The notes beneath the pieces are model-generated. The model was not told the origin of the DNA. It did no database searches and worked only from the letters and a program-made list of their open reading frames with translations. A DNA stretch of 64,000 nt from Saprospiraceae bacterium (lineage in GTDB: Bacteria > Bacteroidota > Bacteroidia > Chitinophagales > Saprospiraceae): positions 245,663-309,662 of the forward strand of contig CATQHI010000008.1 of NCBI GenBank assembly GCA_958295895.1, written 5' to 3'. The first letter of the stretch is position 1, and each line of letters opens with the position of its first letter. Shown one piece after another: positions 1 through 8,259 of this stretch. A program made the position numbers and the translations under genes.

Positions 1-482
1 TTTCTAAGGACTTCGGTATTTCCGGCCTGCGGGTGGGGCTGCTGTACAGTCGCAGTGACGATCTCGTGAGTGCCTACACTAACTTCAACGCGCCGCAGCA
101 GGTCAGCAATATCACCCAGTGGCTACTAAGCGAGCTGCTCCGGGAGGATGACTGGGTCACCACCTTCCAAGACCGAAATCGTGAGCTACTGACCGAGGCC
201 TACCTGACCGTCACCGATGCGCTGGACGAGCTGCAGGTGCCGTACACCGCAGCACGGGGGAGCCTCTTCGTATGGGCTGATTTCTCACAGTACCTCCCCA
301 AGCGTACGCGGGAGGCGGCGGAAGCCTGGTGGGAGCGGGTATTCGAGGAGACCGGGGTACTGCTCACCGCACCGGGAGGGTTGGGGCAGCCGGAGGTGGG
401 GTGGTTTCGGATCGTGTTTAGCGGGGTGAGTGCAGAGGCGTTATGGGAAGCAATGAGAAGGCTGATCACTTTCGCGCAATAG
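1..482 (+). CDS. PLP-dependent aminotransferase class I/II, C-terminal part (cut by window edge)
   Basis: The frame is open from base 3 at the left edge and ends at a TAG at 480-482. The first visible residues read SKDFGISGLRVG, which matches the Ser-x-x-Lys region around the PLP-binding lysine of fold-type I aminotransferases, especially the ACC synthase-like branch (Lys codon at 6-8). The remaining 159 residues fit the small C-terminal domain, including the late SLFVWADFS and GWFRIVFSG segments. The N-terminal two thirds lie outside the window. The internal GTG at 33 is only a valine codon, not a start. Substrate cannot be named. It is convergent with the next gene and they share one hairpin. 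Confidence 0.85.
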   Translation, partial: SKDFGISGLRVGLLYSRSDDLVSAYTNFNAPQQVSNITQWLLSELLREDDWVTTFQDRNRELLTEAYLTVTDALDELQVPYTAARGSLFVWADFSQYLPKRTREAAEAWWERVFEETGVLLTAPGGLGQPEVGWFRIVFSGVSAEALWEAMRRLITFAQ

Positions 483-544
483 GTCGAGGCGTTGTACGCC
501 GAGCACACACTGACCATACTCGGCGTACAACGCCTCGACCTATT
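478..544. terminator. Bidirectional terminator hairpin between convergent genes
   Basis: A perfect 26-bp inverted repeat (arms 478-503 and 519-544) with a 15-nt loop lies exactly between two converging stop codons. The left arm includes the stop codon of the aminotransferase. There is no clear T-run, but stem length and position make a shared terminator very likely. Confidence 0.8.
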
Positions 545-547
545 GGG

Positions 548-1726
548 TTACGCCGCCACGGCCACCGCAGCAGCCAGAGCCGCCTCTAGATCCTGTACCA
601 AATCCTCCCCATCCTCCACGCCCACACTTAGGCGGATCAGACTATCGGTCAGTCCCACACTCAACCGCTGCTCCCGCGGGATACTGGCGTGGGTCATCGA
701 GGCCGGGTGGCCGATGAGGCTTTCTACGCCGCCGAGGCTCTCGGCGAGCGTGAAGTAGTGCGTGTTTTTCATGACCTGGGTGGCGGCCTCCTGAGTATCC
801 TCCTTCAGATCAAAACTGACCATGGCCCCGAAGTCACGCATCTGCCGGGCGGCGATCTCGTGGCGGGGATGATCGGCTAGGCCCGGGTAGTACACATTGG
901 CCACCAGCTCGTTGTCCTGGAGTACCTCGACAATCTTGCGGGCATTCTCGCAGGCGCGTTGGACGCGTAGGTGCAGGGTTTTAATACCACGCAAGACTAA
1001 AAAACAGTCCTGGGGACCGGGTACGGCACCCACGGCATTTTGCAGGTAGTATAGCCGCTTAGCGAGCTCGTCATTGCGGGTGACGACCGCGCCCATGACC
1101 ACATCACTATGACCACCGAGGTACTTCGTGGCGCTGTGCAGGACCAGATCGGCACCGAGCTCCAGGGGCTGCTGGAGATAAGGACTAGCGAAGGTGTTAT
1201 CTACGCAGGTAAGGATACCTCGCTCCTTGGCTAGGTCGGTCAGCGCCTTGATGTCCACGATGTTGAGCATCGGATTAGTGGGCGTCTCGATCCAGAGCAA
1301 TTTGGTAGCATCGGTGATGGCGGCGTCGACCTTACTGGTATCGCGCATATCGACGAACTGGCTCTTGATGCCAAAGGTACCGAGCACGGCGGTCAGTAGC
1401 CGGTAGCTGCCCCCGTAGAGGTCATCGCTAGCAATGATCTCATCGCCCGGCTCGAAAAGACGGATGATGGTGTCCATCGCCGCCAATCCGCTGCTGAAGC
1501 AAACTCCATGCTTGCCCTTCTCGATGGCAGCTAGGTTCTTCTGTAGCGCCGTCCGCGTAGGATTACCCGTCCGCGCATACTCGTACCCCTTGTGCTCACC
1601 GGGCGATGACTGGGCGTAGGTGGAGGTCTGATAAATGGGCGTCATCACCGATCCGGTCTGGGGGTCGGGCTCCAGTCCACCGTGAATACACTGGGTAGCG
1701 AAGTTGGCATCGTTGCGGGCCTTCAT
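548..1726 (-). CDS. Cystathionine gamma-synthase / gamma-lyase family PLP enzyme
   Basis: A 392-residue trans-sulfuration enzyme of the Cys/Met metabolism PLP family. Visible marks are YEYARTGNPTR near residue 48 (phosphate and PLP contacts from the neighbouring subunit), the FSSGLAAM turn near 77, and SATKYLGGHSD with the PLP-binding Lys at 201. Length is normal for the family. The ATG at 1726 was chosen because homology begins there; the frame upstream is non-homologous and overlaps the divergent gene's leader. Sequence alone does not separate synthase (MetB) from lyase activity. The C-terminus ends in an alanine/valine-rich tail. Confidence 0.92.
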   Translation of the reverse strand: MKARNDANFATQCIHGGLEPDPQTGSVMTPIYQTSTYAQSSPGEHKGYEYARTGNPTRTALQKNLAAIEKGKHGVCFSSGLAAMDTIIRLFEPGDEIIASDDLYGGSYRLLTAVLGTFGIKSQFVDMRDTSKVDAAITDATKLLWIETPTNPMLNIVDIKALTDLAKERGILTCVDNTFASPYLQQPLELGADLVLHSATKYLGGHSDVVMGAVVTRNDELAKRLYYLQNAVGAVPGPQDCFLVLRGIKTLHLRVQRACENARKIVEVLQDNELVANVYYPGLADHPRHEIAARQMRDFGAMVSFDLKEDTQEAATQVMKNTHYFTLAESLGGVESLIGHPASMTHASIPREQRLSVGLTDSLIRLSVGVEDGEDLVQDLEAALAAAVAVAA

Positions 1727-1771
1727 ACGTTGGGGTTTGCCAATTAACGCCCCACCCCCCCTATGGTTGGT

Positions 1772-1829
1772 GTAGTGGGTAGTGCGAAGCTGCCTCTGGC
1801 AGCGCCATTGCCCGCAGCCTCCGGCTGCG
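1772..1829. promoter_or_regulatory. Divergent intergenic region with heptamer repeats and a GC hairpin
   Basis: This lies between the divergent starts at 1726 and 1853. It carries two direct copies of GTAGTGG/GTAGTGC (1772-1785) and a perfect hairpin CGCAGCC-TCC-GGCTGCG (1813-1829), 24 nt before the PQQ dehydrogenase ATG. The heptamer recurs as a tandem array before the NhaC gene, and the hairpin resembles those at 44333-44460. Function is unknown. Confidence 0.4.
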
Positions 1830-1852
1830 ACGGCTACCGTACCTTTAGCTAT

Positions 1853-4054
1853 ATGGGTACACAACTGCCTCTACATATTCTACTACTTCTAGCCGGCCTA
1901 GCCACCCTCCCCGCCTGCACCAATTCCCCCGGCTTACATGAGGGGCCCCTTCCCCTCATGACGCAAGACCCCGCCCCCGCCGACTGGCCCCACTACCTAG
2001 GCGACCCCGCCACCACCCAGTACAGCGCCCTCACCCAACTCGACACCACCAACGTAGCCCAACTCCAACTAGCCTGGAGCTACGCCTCCGGCGACCGCGA
2101 CACCCTCGACCGCAGCCAGATCCAGTGCAACCCGTTGGTGATCGACGGTACCCTCTACGGCACCAACCCCCAACTCAAGGCCTTCGCCCTCGATGCCGCT
2201 ACGGGGGAGGAACGCTGGACCTTTGACCCCGCCGTATTCAGCGACGAGCTGCTGGGTATGGGTACGAACCGGGGTCTGAGTTACTGGACTGACGGTACCG
2301 AGGCCCGCATCTACTACCCCGCCGGCCCCTTTCTCTACGCCCTTAACGCGGCCACCGGTACGCCGGTACAAAGCTTCGGCAGCGGCGGACGCATAGACCT
2401 ACACACCGGTCTCGGCGACGGCGCCCGGGAGCAATTCGTAATCTCCACTAGCCCCGGTGTGATCTTCGAGGACCTCATCATCATGGGCGGTCGGGTAAGT
2501 GAGGACCTTGGCGCCGCGCCCGGCCACATCCGCGCCTTCGATCTGCACACGGGGGAGCTGCGCTGGATCTTTCATACGCTTCCCGAACCGGGGCAGGCGG
2601 GGAGCGAGACCTGGCCCGACGAGCGTAGCCCCCTCACCGGCGGTGCCAACGCCTGGGCGGGACTCAGCCTAGACCCGGAGCGTGGCTACGTCTACGTCCC
2701 CACGGGCTCGGCGGCCTACGATTTTTACGGCGGCAACCGACCGGGCGACAACCTCTACGCCAACTGCGTGCTGGCCCTCGACGCCCGCAGCGGCGAAAAG
2801 ATCTGGCACTACCAGACCGTGCACCACGACCTCTGGGACCGTGACCACCCCGCTACCCCCGTACTCCTGACCGTGCAGCATGACGGTACCCCCCATGATG
2901 CCGTAGCCCAGGTAACCAAGGGGGGCTACCTCTTCCTGCTCGACCGCGATACCGGTGAGCCCCTCTTTCCGGTCGAGGAGCGTAGCTACCCGGTAAGTGA
3001 CCTAGCCGGCGAGGTGAGTAGTCCGACCCAGCCGATGCCCCTACTACCCCCGGCCTTCACGCGGCAGAAGCTTACCGAGGAGGATCTTTATCCCTTCGAT
3101 AGCGTGATGAACCGGGAGGCGCGGGAGCTACTGGCTACAAGTAAGCACGGCGGTCCATTCGTTCCGCCCAGTGAGGAGGGTACGGTGATGTTCCCCGGTT
3201 TCGACGGCGGGGCCGAATGGGGCGGGGCCTCCTACTCCCCGAGCGACCGGCTCTTCTTCGTCAACGCTAACGAGATGCCCTGGATGCTGAAGATGAATCC
3301 GGTAGCGGGGCTGGCCGGCGAGGATCCCGGCCGGGCGGTCTACGCCATCGCCTGTCAGGCCTGTCATGGTAGCAATCTACGGGGCGGCGGGGTGTTTCAG
3401 AGCCCCTCCCTGTTGGGTCTGGCCACGAGGCTCGACGGACCACAAATCTCCCACACCATCGTCAACGGTCGGGGTGCCATGCCGGCCATCAACTGGCTTA
3501 GCGACCAGCAGCGGCGTGACGTGACCGACTGGCTTCTGGCCCTACCCGCCGACGCCGAAATGAAGGAGATCCTAGCTACCACCGGCCAGAGCGACAAGGA
3601 GGAAGCCACCGGCGAGGGAGCCTGGCCCTACCCCTACATCATGGACGGCTACAAGCGCCTTAAGACCGGCGACGGCCACCCCATCACCGCCCCGCCCTGG
3701 GGCACGCTCACGGCGCTCGACCTGGACGCGGGCAGCATCCGCTGGCAGATCCCCCTGGGCACCTATCCCGACCTGGCGGCGCGTGGCATCGACGATACGG
3801 GCAGTGAGAACTACGGCGGCCCGGTGGCTACGGCGGGCGGCCTGGTGTTCATTGCCGCTACCCTGGACGAACGGATTCGGGCCTTCCGCAGCCGCGATGG
3901 CAAATTGCTGTGGGAAGCACAACTCCCGGCGGCCGGCTATGCTACTCCAGCAGTCTACGCCGTAGCGGGCAAGCAGTACGTCGTAGTGGCCTGTGGCGGG
4001 GGCAAGCTGGGCACCAGGTCGGGCGATCGGTACGTGGCCTTTGCCCTACCCTAG
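1853..4054 (+). CDS. PQQ-dependent dehydrogenase (glucose dehydrogenase type) with c-type cytochrome domain, lipoprotein
   Basis: A 733-residue exported quinoprotein. The ATG at 1853 gives a lipoprotein signal peptide ending LPAC at Cys23. Eight-bladed propeller features of membrane-type quinoprotein sugar/alcohol dehydrogenases follow, including the HHDLWDRDHPATP segment and a C-terminal GKQYVVVACGGG blade. A monohaem cytochrome c motif CQACH (501-505), with a downstream AMPAIN axial Met, interrupts the propeller before its last blades. It should oxidise a periplasmic sugar or alcohol with PQQ and pass electrons to its own haem. No PQQ synthesis genes lie nearby. An odd palindromic element (1931-1964) encodes the linker just after the lipid-bearing cysteine. 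Confidence 0.9.
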   Translation: MGTQLPLHILLLLAGLATLPACTNSPGLHEGPLPLMTQDPAPADWPHYLGDPATTQYSALTQLDTTNVAQLQLAWSYASGDRDTLDRSQIQCNPLVIDGTLYGTNPQLKAFALDAATGEERWTFDPAVFSDELLGMGTNRGLSYWTDGTEARIYYPAGPFLYALNAATGTPVQSFGSGGRIDLHTGLGDGAREQFVISTSPGVIFEDLIIMGGRVSEDLGAAPGHIRAFDLHTGELRWIFHTLPEPGQAGSETWPDERSPLTGGANAWAGLSLDPERGYVYVPTGSAAYDFYGGNRPGDNLYANCVLALDARSGEKIWHYQTVHHDLWDRDHPATPVLLTVQHDGTPHDAVAQVTKGGYLFLLDRDTGEPLFPVEERSYPVSDLAGEVSSPTQPMPLLPPAFTRQKLTEEDLYPFDSVMNREARELLATSKHGGPFVPPSEEGTVMFPGFDGGAEWGGASYSPSDRLFFVNANEMPWMLKMNPVAGLAGEDPGRAVYAIACQACHGSNLRGGGVFQSPSLLGLATRLDGPQISHTIVNGRGAMPAINWLSDQQRRDVTDWLLALPADAEMKEILATTGQSDKEEATGEGAWPYPYIMDGYKRLKTGDGHPITAPPWGTLTALDLDAGSIRWQIPLGTYPDLAARGIDDTGSENYGGPVATAGGLVFIAATLDERIRAFRSRDGKLLWEAQLPAAGYATPAVYAVAGKQYVVVACGGGKLGTRSGDRYVAFALP
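1931..1964 (+). repeat. 34-nt palindromic element inside the PQQ dehydrogenase linker
   Basis: The arms CATGAGGGG (1937-1945) and CCCCTCATG (1952-1960) form a perfect 9-bp stem. The whole 34-nt stretch matches 44402-44435 at 29 of 34 positions. It encodes part of the unstructured linker after the lipobox, so it reads as an in-frame insertion of a dispersed palindrome. Confidence 0.7.
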
Positions 4055-4102
4055 CGTCCACCATTTGCCGGCTGGGGTGTTAATGGGGTAAATCTACCGC
4101 CC

Positions 4103-4642
4103 GTGTTTCGTCTGCTTATACTATCCCTTTTCCTGACCGGCTGTTACGCAGAAGAGGTCCAACAGGAAATGCAGCGGGAGCCGTTTTTCGATCTCTCCGG
4201 CTACATGCAGGCCCAGATCGATAGCCTTACCGCGCTGCAACCCCCGGTGCGCAAGACCGTCATCCTCAACGGCACGGAAGAAACCAAGCAGCTTACCGAC
4301 CTCCGCTTTGCTACCGACCTGCGCATGTTCCGTGAGGCGGACATCAACAAACCGGCCTGGCTGGACAAATACACGGTAACCAACGAGAATGCGGGCGGTG
4401 GAGCGCAGGTGCAACGCTACGTAGCAACGGACAGCAGCCTACAGACTCGGCAGTTGGACATTACCCTTAGTAACGACAATACCCCCACTAAGATCGTCGT
4501 GTACCGCAAGACCGGCACCATTCTCTCCGACGGCGACCACGTCCTGACCTATGACCCCGCCGTGGGCTACGGCATCCGCACCGAGCAGGTCAACCGCTTT
4601 GGCGAGGACCTGGATGCCACCATCACGGTCCGCTGGGAATAA
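4103..4642 (+). CDS. Hypothetical lipoprotein
   Basis: A 179-residue protein starting at GTG 4103, with a short signal peptide and the lipobox FLTGC (Cys14), so it is probably lipid-anchored at the cell envelope. The mature part is acidic and lacks membrane segments. It has a repeated polar strand pattern (QTRQLDITLSNDN, TPTKIVVYRKTG) that suggests a small beta-rich fold. I do not recognise the family. It lies 48 bp after the PQQ dehydrogenase and is followed by a terminator-like hairpin, so the two may be co-transcribed. Confidence 0.8.
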   Translation: MFRLLILSLFLTGCYAEEVQQEMQREPFFDLSGYMQAQIDSLTALQPPVRKTVILNGTEETKQLTDLRFATDLRMFREADINKPAWLDKYTVTNENAGGGAQVQRYVATDSSLQTRQLDITLSNDNTPTKIVVYRKTGTILSDGDHVLTYDPAVGYGIRTEQVNRFGEDLDATITVRWE

Positions 4643-4646
4643 AAAA

Positions 4647-4673
4647 GAGGTAGTGCCACCACAGCACCACCTC
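4647..4673 (+). terminator. Terminator-like hairpin after the lipoprotein gene
   Basis: GAGGTAGTGC (4647-4656) pairs with GCACCACCTC (4664-4673) at 9 of 10 positions. It starts four bases after the stop codon and is preceded by six A residues. No T-run follows on the plus strand, so efficiency is uncertain. Confidence 0.6.
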
Positions 4674-5103
4674 AGCCCTAACCAAATAAAACCAAATTAA
4701 TCGCAACGCGGGGCCCCAGGAGCCGTACGTTGATTCAAATATAAGTCATATCCGGAGGGATTTTCATAGTCTCCGGACAAAAAAATTACAATTCCTTCAT
4801 TTTGCCACTTCCGGTCATAGGCAAATCATCCATAGGTAAGTACTAAAACGGTAGAATTTAAATGGCTTATTTGCCATGACAACGAATATATATCTTAGCT
4901 TCTTTGCTGGATTATTGGCTGCCTTCCCACGAGGATGGAACAAAATTTTGCGATTGCGCTGTCAGTCCCCCAATTGTTTCAATTTGGCCGGCAGGCATTC
5001 CTACACCCGTAGCGCGGCCCCTGACCAGTACAGCTGCGGTTGCCCTACCGGTGCGAGCCCACCGTGGCAATTTTTCGTTCCTTTAGCCCTCAGCATTTTT
5101 TCC
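4674..5103. other. AT-rich intergenic region before hpt
   Basis: About 430 bp without a supportable gene. It is markedly richer in A and T than its surroundings. It contains a 7-bp inverted repeat TCCGGAG/CTCCGGA (4751-4757, 4771-4777) and a TATATATC tract near 4895 that could belong to an hpt promoter. A reading frame from 4876 runs into hpt, but its first 76 residues look random, so I do not count them as protein. Confidence 0.5.
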
Positions 5104-5664
5104 ATGCCGCCCCCGCTTCCCGACCGCATCCGACTCCACGAGCACACCTTCCGGCCCTTTCTCGGGGAGGAGGAGATTCAGGCCCGCGTAGCCGTCCTCG
5201 GACGGGAGCTTAACGACCGACTTGCGGGCGGTGCCCCCAGCTTCGTGGTTATGCTTAAGGGAGCCTTCGTTTTTGCTGCCGACCTGGTACGGGCCAGCGG
5301 ACTGGCCGGGGAGGTCTGTTTCGTGCGTGCGAGCAGCTACGCGGGTACCGAGTCGGAAGGAAAGGTCAATTTGCTGCTTCCCCCCGAGGAAGAATTGGTC
5401 CGCGATCGGGACGTCGTACTCATCGAGGACATCGTGGACAGTGGACTCACCATGCAGGCTTTCCTGCCGGTGCTCGAAGCCCTAGGCCCCCGGTCCGTTA
5501 CCCTGGTTACCCTACTGCATAAGCCGGATGCCCAGCGGGTACCCGTGCGGATCGACCTGGTCGGCTTCACGATACCCACTAAATTTGTGGTGGGCTACGG
5601 GCTGGACTACGATGGGCTGGGCCGGCAACTGCCCGCTATCTACCAGCTGGCTGAGGACTATTAG
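5104..5664 (+). CDS. hpt: Hypoxanthine phosphoribosyltransferase
   Basis: A 186-residue purine salvage enzyme that joins hypoxanthine or guanine to PRPP. The PRPP-binding loop VLIEDIVDSGLTM lies near residues 105-117, VVMLKGAFVFAADLVR near 45-60, and the purine-site segment FTIPTKFVVGYGLDY near the C-terminus. All are typical of bacterial HPRT, and length is normal. The ATG at 5104 places homology at the N-terminus. A GNAT gene follows 39 bp after the stop. Confidence 0.93.
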   Translation: MPPPLPDRIRLHEHTFRPFLGEEEIQARVAVLGRELNDRLAGGAPSFVVMLKGAFVFAADLVRASGLAGEVCFVRASSYAGTESEGKVNLLLPPEEELVRDRDVVLIEDIVDSGLTMQAFLPVLEALGPRSVTLVTLLHKPDAQRVPVRIDLVGFTIPTKFVVGYGLDYDGLGRQLPAIYQLAEDY

Positions 5665-5703
5665 TGTATGCCTGCGCAGCTACAACTACAATCTAAAATA
5701 AAG

Positions 5704-6186
5704 ATGCTCACCCTCCGCCCCATCACCCCCACCGATAACCCTGTTGTAGCACACATCGTCCGCGCCGTCATGCCCGAGTTCGGCTGCGTCGGGGAGGGCT
5801 TCTCGATCAATGATCCGGAACTGGAAGACATGTACACCGCCTACCACCAGCCCCGCGCGGCATTCTATATACTCGAAGAAGATGGCACTCCCGTAGGCGT
5901 AGGAGGCTATGCTCCCCTGGCCGGCGGTGATGGCACCGTGTGCGAACTGCGTAAGATGTATCTAGTACCGGCCGCCCGGGGCAAGGGAGGCGGCAAACGC
6001 ATTATGGACGCCTGCCTATCCGGTGCCCAGCGTGATGGCTTTGCCGCCATGTACCTGGAGACCGTCACCGCCATGACCGCTGCCGCACAGGTGTATCGCA
6101 AGTACGGCTTCGAGCCCATTGCCGGGCCGATGGGCGCCACCGGTCACGGCGGCTGCGACCGCTTCATGCTCAAATCTTTTCGGTGA
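5704..6186 (+). CDS. GNAT family N-acetyltransferase
   Basis: A 160-residue single-domain GNAT protein. The acetyl-CoA pyrophosphate loop is ARGKGGGKRIMD near residues 95-106, preceded by the ELRKMYLVP strand. The tail AQVYRKYGFEPI is a typical end of the fold. I chose ATG 5704 because MLTLRPITPTD is the usual GNAT start; an in-frame ATG at 5668 would add 12 unconvincing residues. The acceptor substrate cannot be predicted. The 3' end overlaps the convergent gene by 17 bp. Confidence 0.85.
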   Translation: MLTLRPITPTDNPVVAHIVRAVMPEFGCVGEGFSINDPELEDMYTAYHQPRAAFYILEEDGTPVGVGGYAPLAGGDGTVCELRKMYLVPAARGKGGGKRIMDACLSGAQRDGFAAMYLETVTAMTAAAQVYRKYGFEPIAGPMGATGHGGCDRFMLKSFR

Positions 6187-6940
6187 GGTACTTCCAGTAG
6201 CGCTTAGGTACGTGCTGTAGGTGCAGCTTCAGGTTCTTGCGCTCCGGAATATCGACAGCCTTAAAGTAAGTCTGCCAGAGCTGCTGGTAGTCGGTCTCGG
6301 CCGCATCGAGCATCTCGGCGGACAGGCTACGTAGGTGGCCGTCCTGGTTAGAATCTAGCGTGATGAACTCCGCCCGCCTGGTCGCGCTGTTCCAGTGCAG
6401 GCCGTAGTGACGAGTAGTATCGTAGATCAGCCACTCCATGGCCGGGTACCGCGCCGCGAAGTGATCGCCGATGAGGGGTAGGCAGTTAAAATCGGGGTTG
6501 ACCAGGGCCACGTACATTCCATCCAGTGTGAGTTGGAAGCGGGTGAAGGCATGCATCCGGTGCACCTCGCGGCCCATCTGCTGCTTGAGTCGCAAAATGC
6601 GACGCACCTTTTCGTCACTGGCGTCTTTGCTGACATCGAGGGCGTGCACCGCCATTTGCCGCTGTACGAAGTGTAGGATTAGCCGTTCTACCTCCGGCTG
6701 CTCGGTTAGAAAGGCGTGGCGAAGGAGCTGAATGACCTGTGGATTGTCACTACGCTTTTTCAACCCCCGCCGCACCCGCGTGGCCCGCTCCTTATCCGTT
6801 GGTACGTGGATAGCTGCCGCAAAAAGCTGTTGTTGGTAGCGGTCCTCTGGAATGATGTCGAGCACCTCCGCCCGCAGCCGGAACGCTTCGAAGATGGCGG
6901 ATAGCAGCCCCGCGAACGAGCCGTCGTAGGTAAAGATCAC
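6170..6940 (-). CDS. TIGR03915-type putative DNA metabolism/repair protein
   Basis: A 256-residue protein that begins VIFTYDGSFAGLLSAIFEAF and carries the family core HRMHAFTRFQLT...PDFNCLPLI...WLIYD. This matches the TIGR03915 family, whose members usually sit beside a radical SAM partner (TIGR03916) and are sometimes fused to a uracil-DNA glycosylase-like domain. The start is GTG 6940, which overlaps the upstream epimerase stop as GTGA, so translation is probably coupled. The same frame upstream is a shadow of that epimerase. No radical SAM partner lies in this window. Molecular function is not established for the family. Confidence 0.8.
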   Translation of the reverse strand: MIFTYDGSFAGLLSAIFEAFRLRAEVLDIIPEDRYQQQLFAAAIHVPTDKERATRVRRGLKKRSDNPQVIQLLRHAFLTEQPEVERLILHFVQRQMAVHALDVSKDASDEKVRRILRLKQQMGREVHRMHAFTRFQLTLDGMYVALVNPDFNCLPLIGDHFAARYPAMEWLIYDTTRHYGLHWNSATRRAEFITLDSNQDGHLRSLSAEMLDAAETDYQQLWQTYFKAVDIPERKNLKLHLQHVPKRYWKYLTEKI

Positions 6941-7836
6941 CCCAGTAACTGTTCCAGGGCTTGGCTCAGCTCGGGGTAGGCAAAGCGGTAGCCGGCCCCC
7001 TCGATCCTGGCCGCCGAGCAGCGGGCGCTGTCGAGTACCGTGTGGCTCATCTCGCCCAGGGCTACCTTCAGCGCGGGTACGGGAGCGGACAGCACGACGG
7101 CCTTTTTCCCCATGGCCGGCCCGAGCGCCTCGGCGAAGTGTTTGTTGCGGACGGGGTGGGGGGCAGTTCCGTTGTAGATGCCGGTCAGTTGCTGTTCCAG
7201 CGCGTAGGTGTAGACTCCGATGAGGTCCTCGACGTGAATCCAACTGTAGTACTGCTGCCCGTTGCCGAAATAAGTTGAGGTCCACACCTTCAGGGGGATC
7301 AGCATCTTTTCCAGGGCCCCCTCGTCGGGGTGCAGCACGATGCCCGTCCGGTTGATGAACGTCGGTATGCCCAACTTACTGACTTCCTCCACCGATTGCT
7401 CCCACAGTACGCAGGACTCGCTCAGAAAGCCCGTGCCCGGCGCGTCCTGCTCCGTCAGCAGCTGCTCGCCCCGGTCGCCGTAGTAGCCAATGGCGCTGGC
7501 CGATAGGTACAATTTCGGCAGCACACCTAGACGCTCCAGGGAGCGGGCCAGCAGGCGGGTTGATTCCGTACGGCTCTGGATGATCACGTCCTTACGCGCA
7601 TCCGTCCACCGCTCATCTGCGATGCCCGCCCCCGTCAGGTTGACGACGTAATCGACGTCCGCAAAGGCGGCGTCGTCCACCGTACCGGCCACCACGTCCC
7701 ACTGGAAAGTAGGGAACTCGGCATCCGGCCGTTTACTTCGGCTCAGGTGCCTAACCGCATAGCCCTGCTGCCGCAGCCGCCGCGATAGGTGCATGCCTAC
7801 AAATCCGCTTCCCCCTCCGATCAGTACCGTTTCCAT
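6937..7836 (-). CDS. TIGR01777 (YfcH/SDR39U1-like) NAD-dependent epimerase family protein
   Basis: A 299-residue extended SDR protein. The N-terminal nucleotide-binding motif is IGGGSGFVGMHLSRRL (residues 5-20), followed by VNLTGAGIADERWT and LSASAIGYYGDRGE, both diagnostic of the TIGR01777 family. The C-terminal DUF1731-like end is YRFAYPELSQAL. Substrate is unknown across the family. It lies 3 bp after a 92-residue gene and overlaps the following gene by a GTGA junction, so the three minus-strand genes probably form an operon. Confidence 0.9.
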   Translation of the reverse strand: METVLIGGGSGFVGMHLSRRLRQQGYAVRHLSRSKRPDAEFPTFQWDVVAGTVDDAAFADVDYVVNLTGAGIADERWTDARKDVIIQSRTESTRLLARSLERLGVLPKLYLSASAIGYYGDRGEQLLTEQDAPGTGFLSESCVLWEQSVEEVSKLGIPTFINRTGIVLHPDEGALEKMLIPLKVWTSTYFGNGQQYYSWIHVEDLIGVYTYALEQQLTGIYNGTAPHPVRNKHFAEALGPAMGKKAVVLSAPVPALKVALGEMSHTVLDSARCSAARIEGAGYRFAYPELSQALEQLLG

Positions 7837-7839
7837 CGC

Positions 7840-8118
7840 TTAGGCGTGGGCGGGTACGAACTCGTAGTAGTAGGGGTCGTCGCCGTCTTCCTCGTAGGCC
7901 AGAGCCAGTTCCCGGTTCTGCATCTCAACAAAAAACACCTTCCAGCTCACCGGATTGATGTCGAAGCTGTCCGTATTATCCACCTCGTCGAAGTGAAAGC
8001 GCAGGGGTTGGCTGTTGTAGCCGTCCTCTACCTGGTCTACCATCGCCGGCAGTCCGTTGCGCGCCTCGGCGAAGGCTTTGATGAGGTTCTGGTCGATGGT
8101 TTTTACGGTCTTTGGCAT
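7840..8118 (-). CDS. Small conserved-looking hypothetical protein
   Basis: A 92-residue, strongly acidic soluble protein (PLRFHFDEVDN, YEEDGDDPYYYEF) without signal peptide or membrane segment. The start is ATG 8118. It is first in a minus-strand run with the TIGR01777 epimerase, separated by only 3 bp. Codon use looks like its neighbours, which supports a real gene. I do not recognise the family. Confidence 0.7.
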   Translation of the reverse strand: MPKTVKTIDQNLIKAFAEARNGLPAMVDQVEDGYNSQPLRFHFDEVDNTDSFDINPVSWKVFFVEMQNRELALAYEEDGDDPYYYEFVPAHA

Positions 8119-8175
8119 GGGGGGATGGGGTTTGATTAGTTTATAAGCAATAGTGTAGGTATTAGTTCGGAAGGA

Positions 8176-8217
8176 GTAGTGGGTAGTGGGTAGTGGGTAG
8201 TGGGTAGTGGGTAGTGG
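8176..8217 (+). repeat. Tandem array of six GTAGTGG heptamers
   Basis: Six perfect consecutive copies of GTAGTGG cover 42 bp, upstream of the NhaC gene (ATG 8260) and between two divergent genes. Two copies of the same heptamer lie before the PQQ dehydrogenase (1772-1785). It could be a slippage-prone spacer or a cluster of protein-binding sites. Confidence 0.9.
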
Positions 8218-8259
8218 CGTTACCTTACCTCTCTACCGATTACTCACTACCTCCTACCC

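Noticed and set aside
4876-5103. N-terminal extension of hpt
   Set aside because: The 76 extra residues are unlike HPRT and include a long atypical Cys/Pro stretch; HPRT homology starts at ATG 5104.
8176-8217. Tandem repeats as a CRISPR array
   Set aside because: Units are 7 bp and contiguous, without spacers or cas genes.
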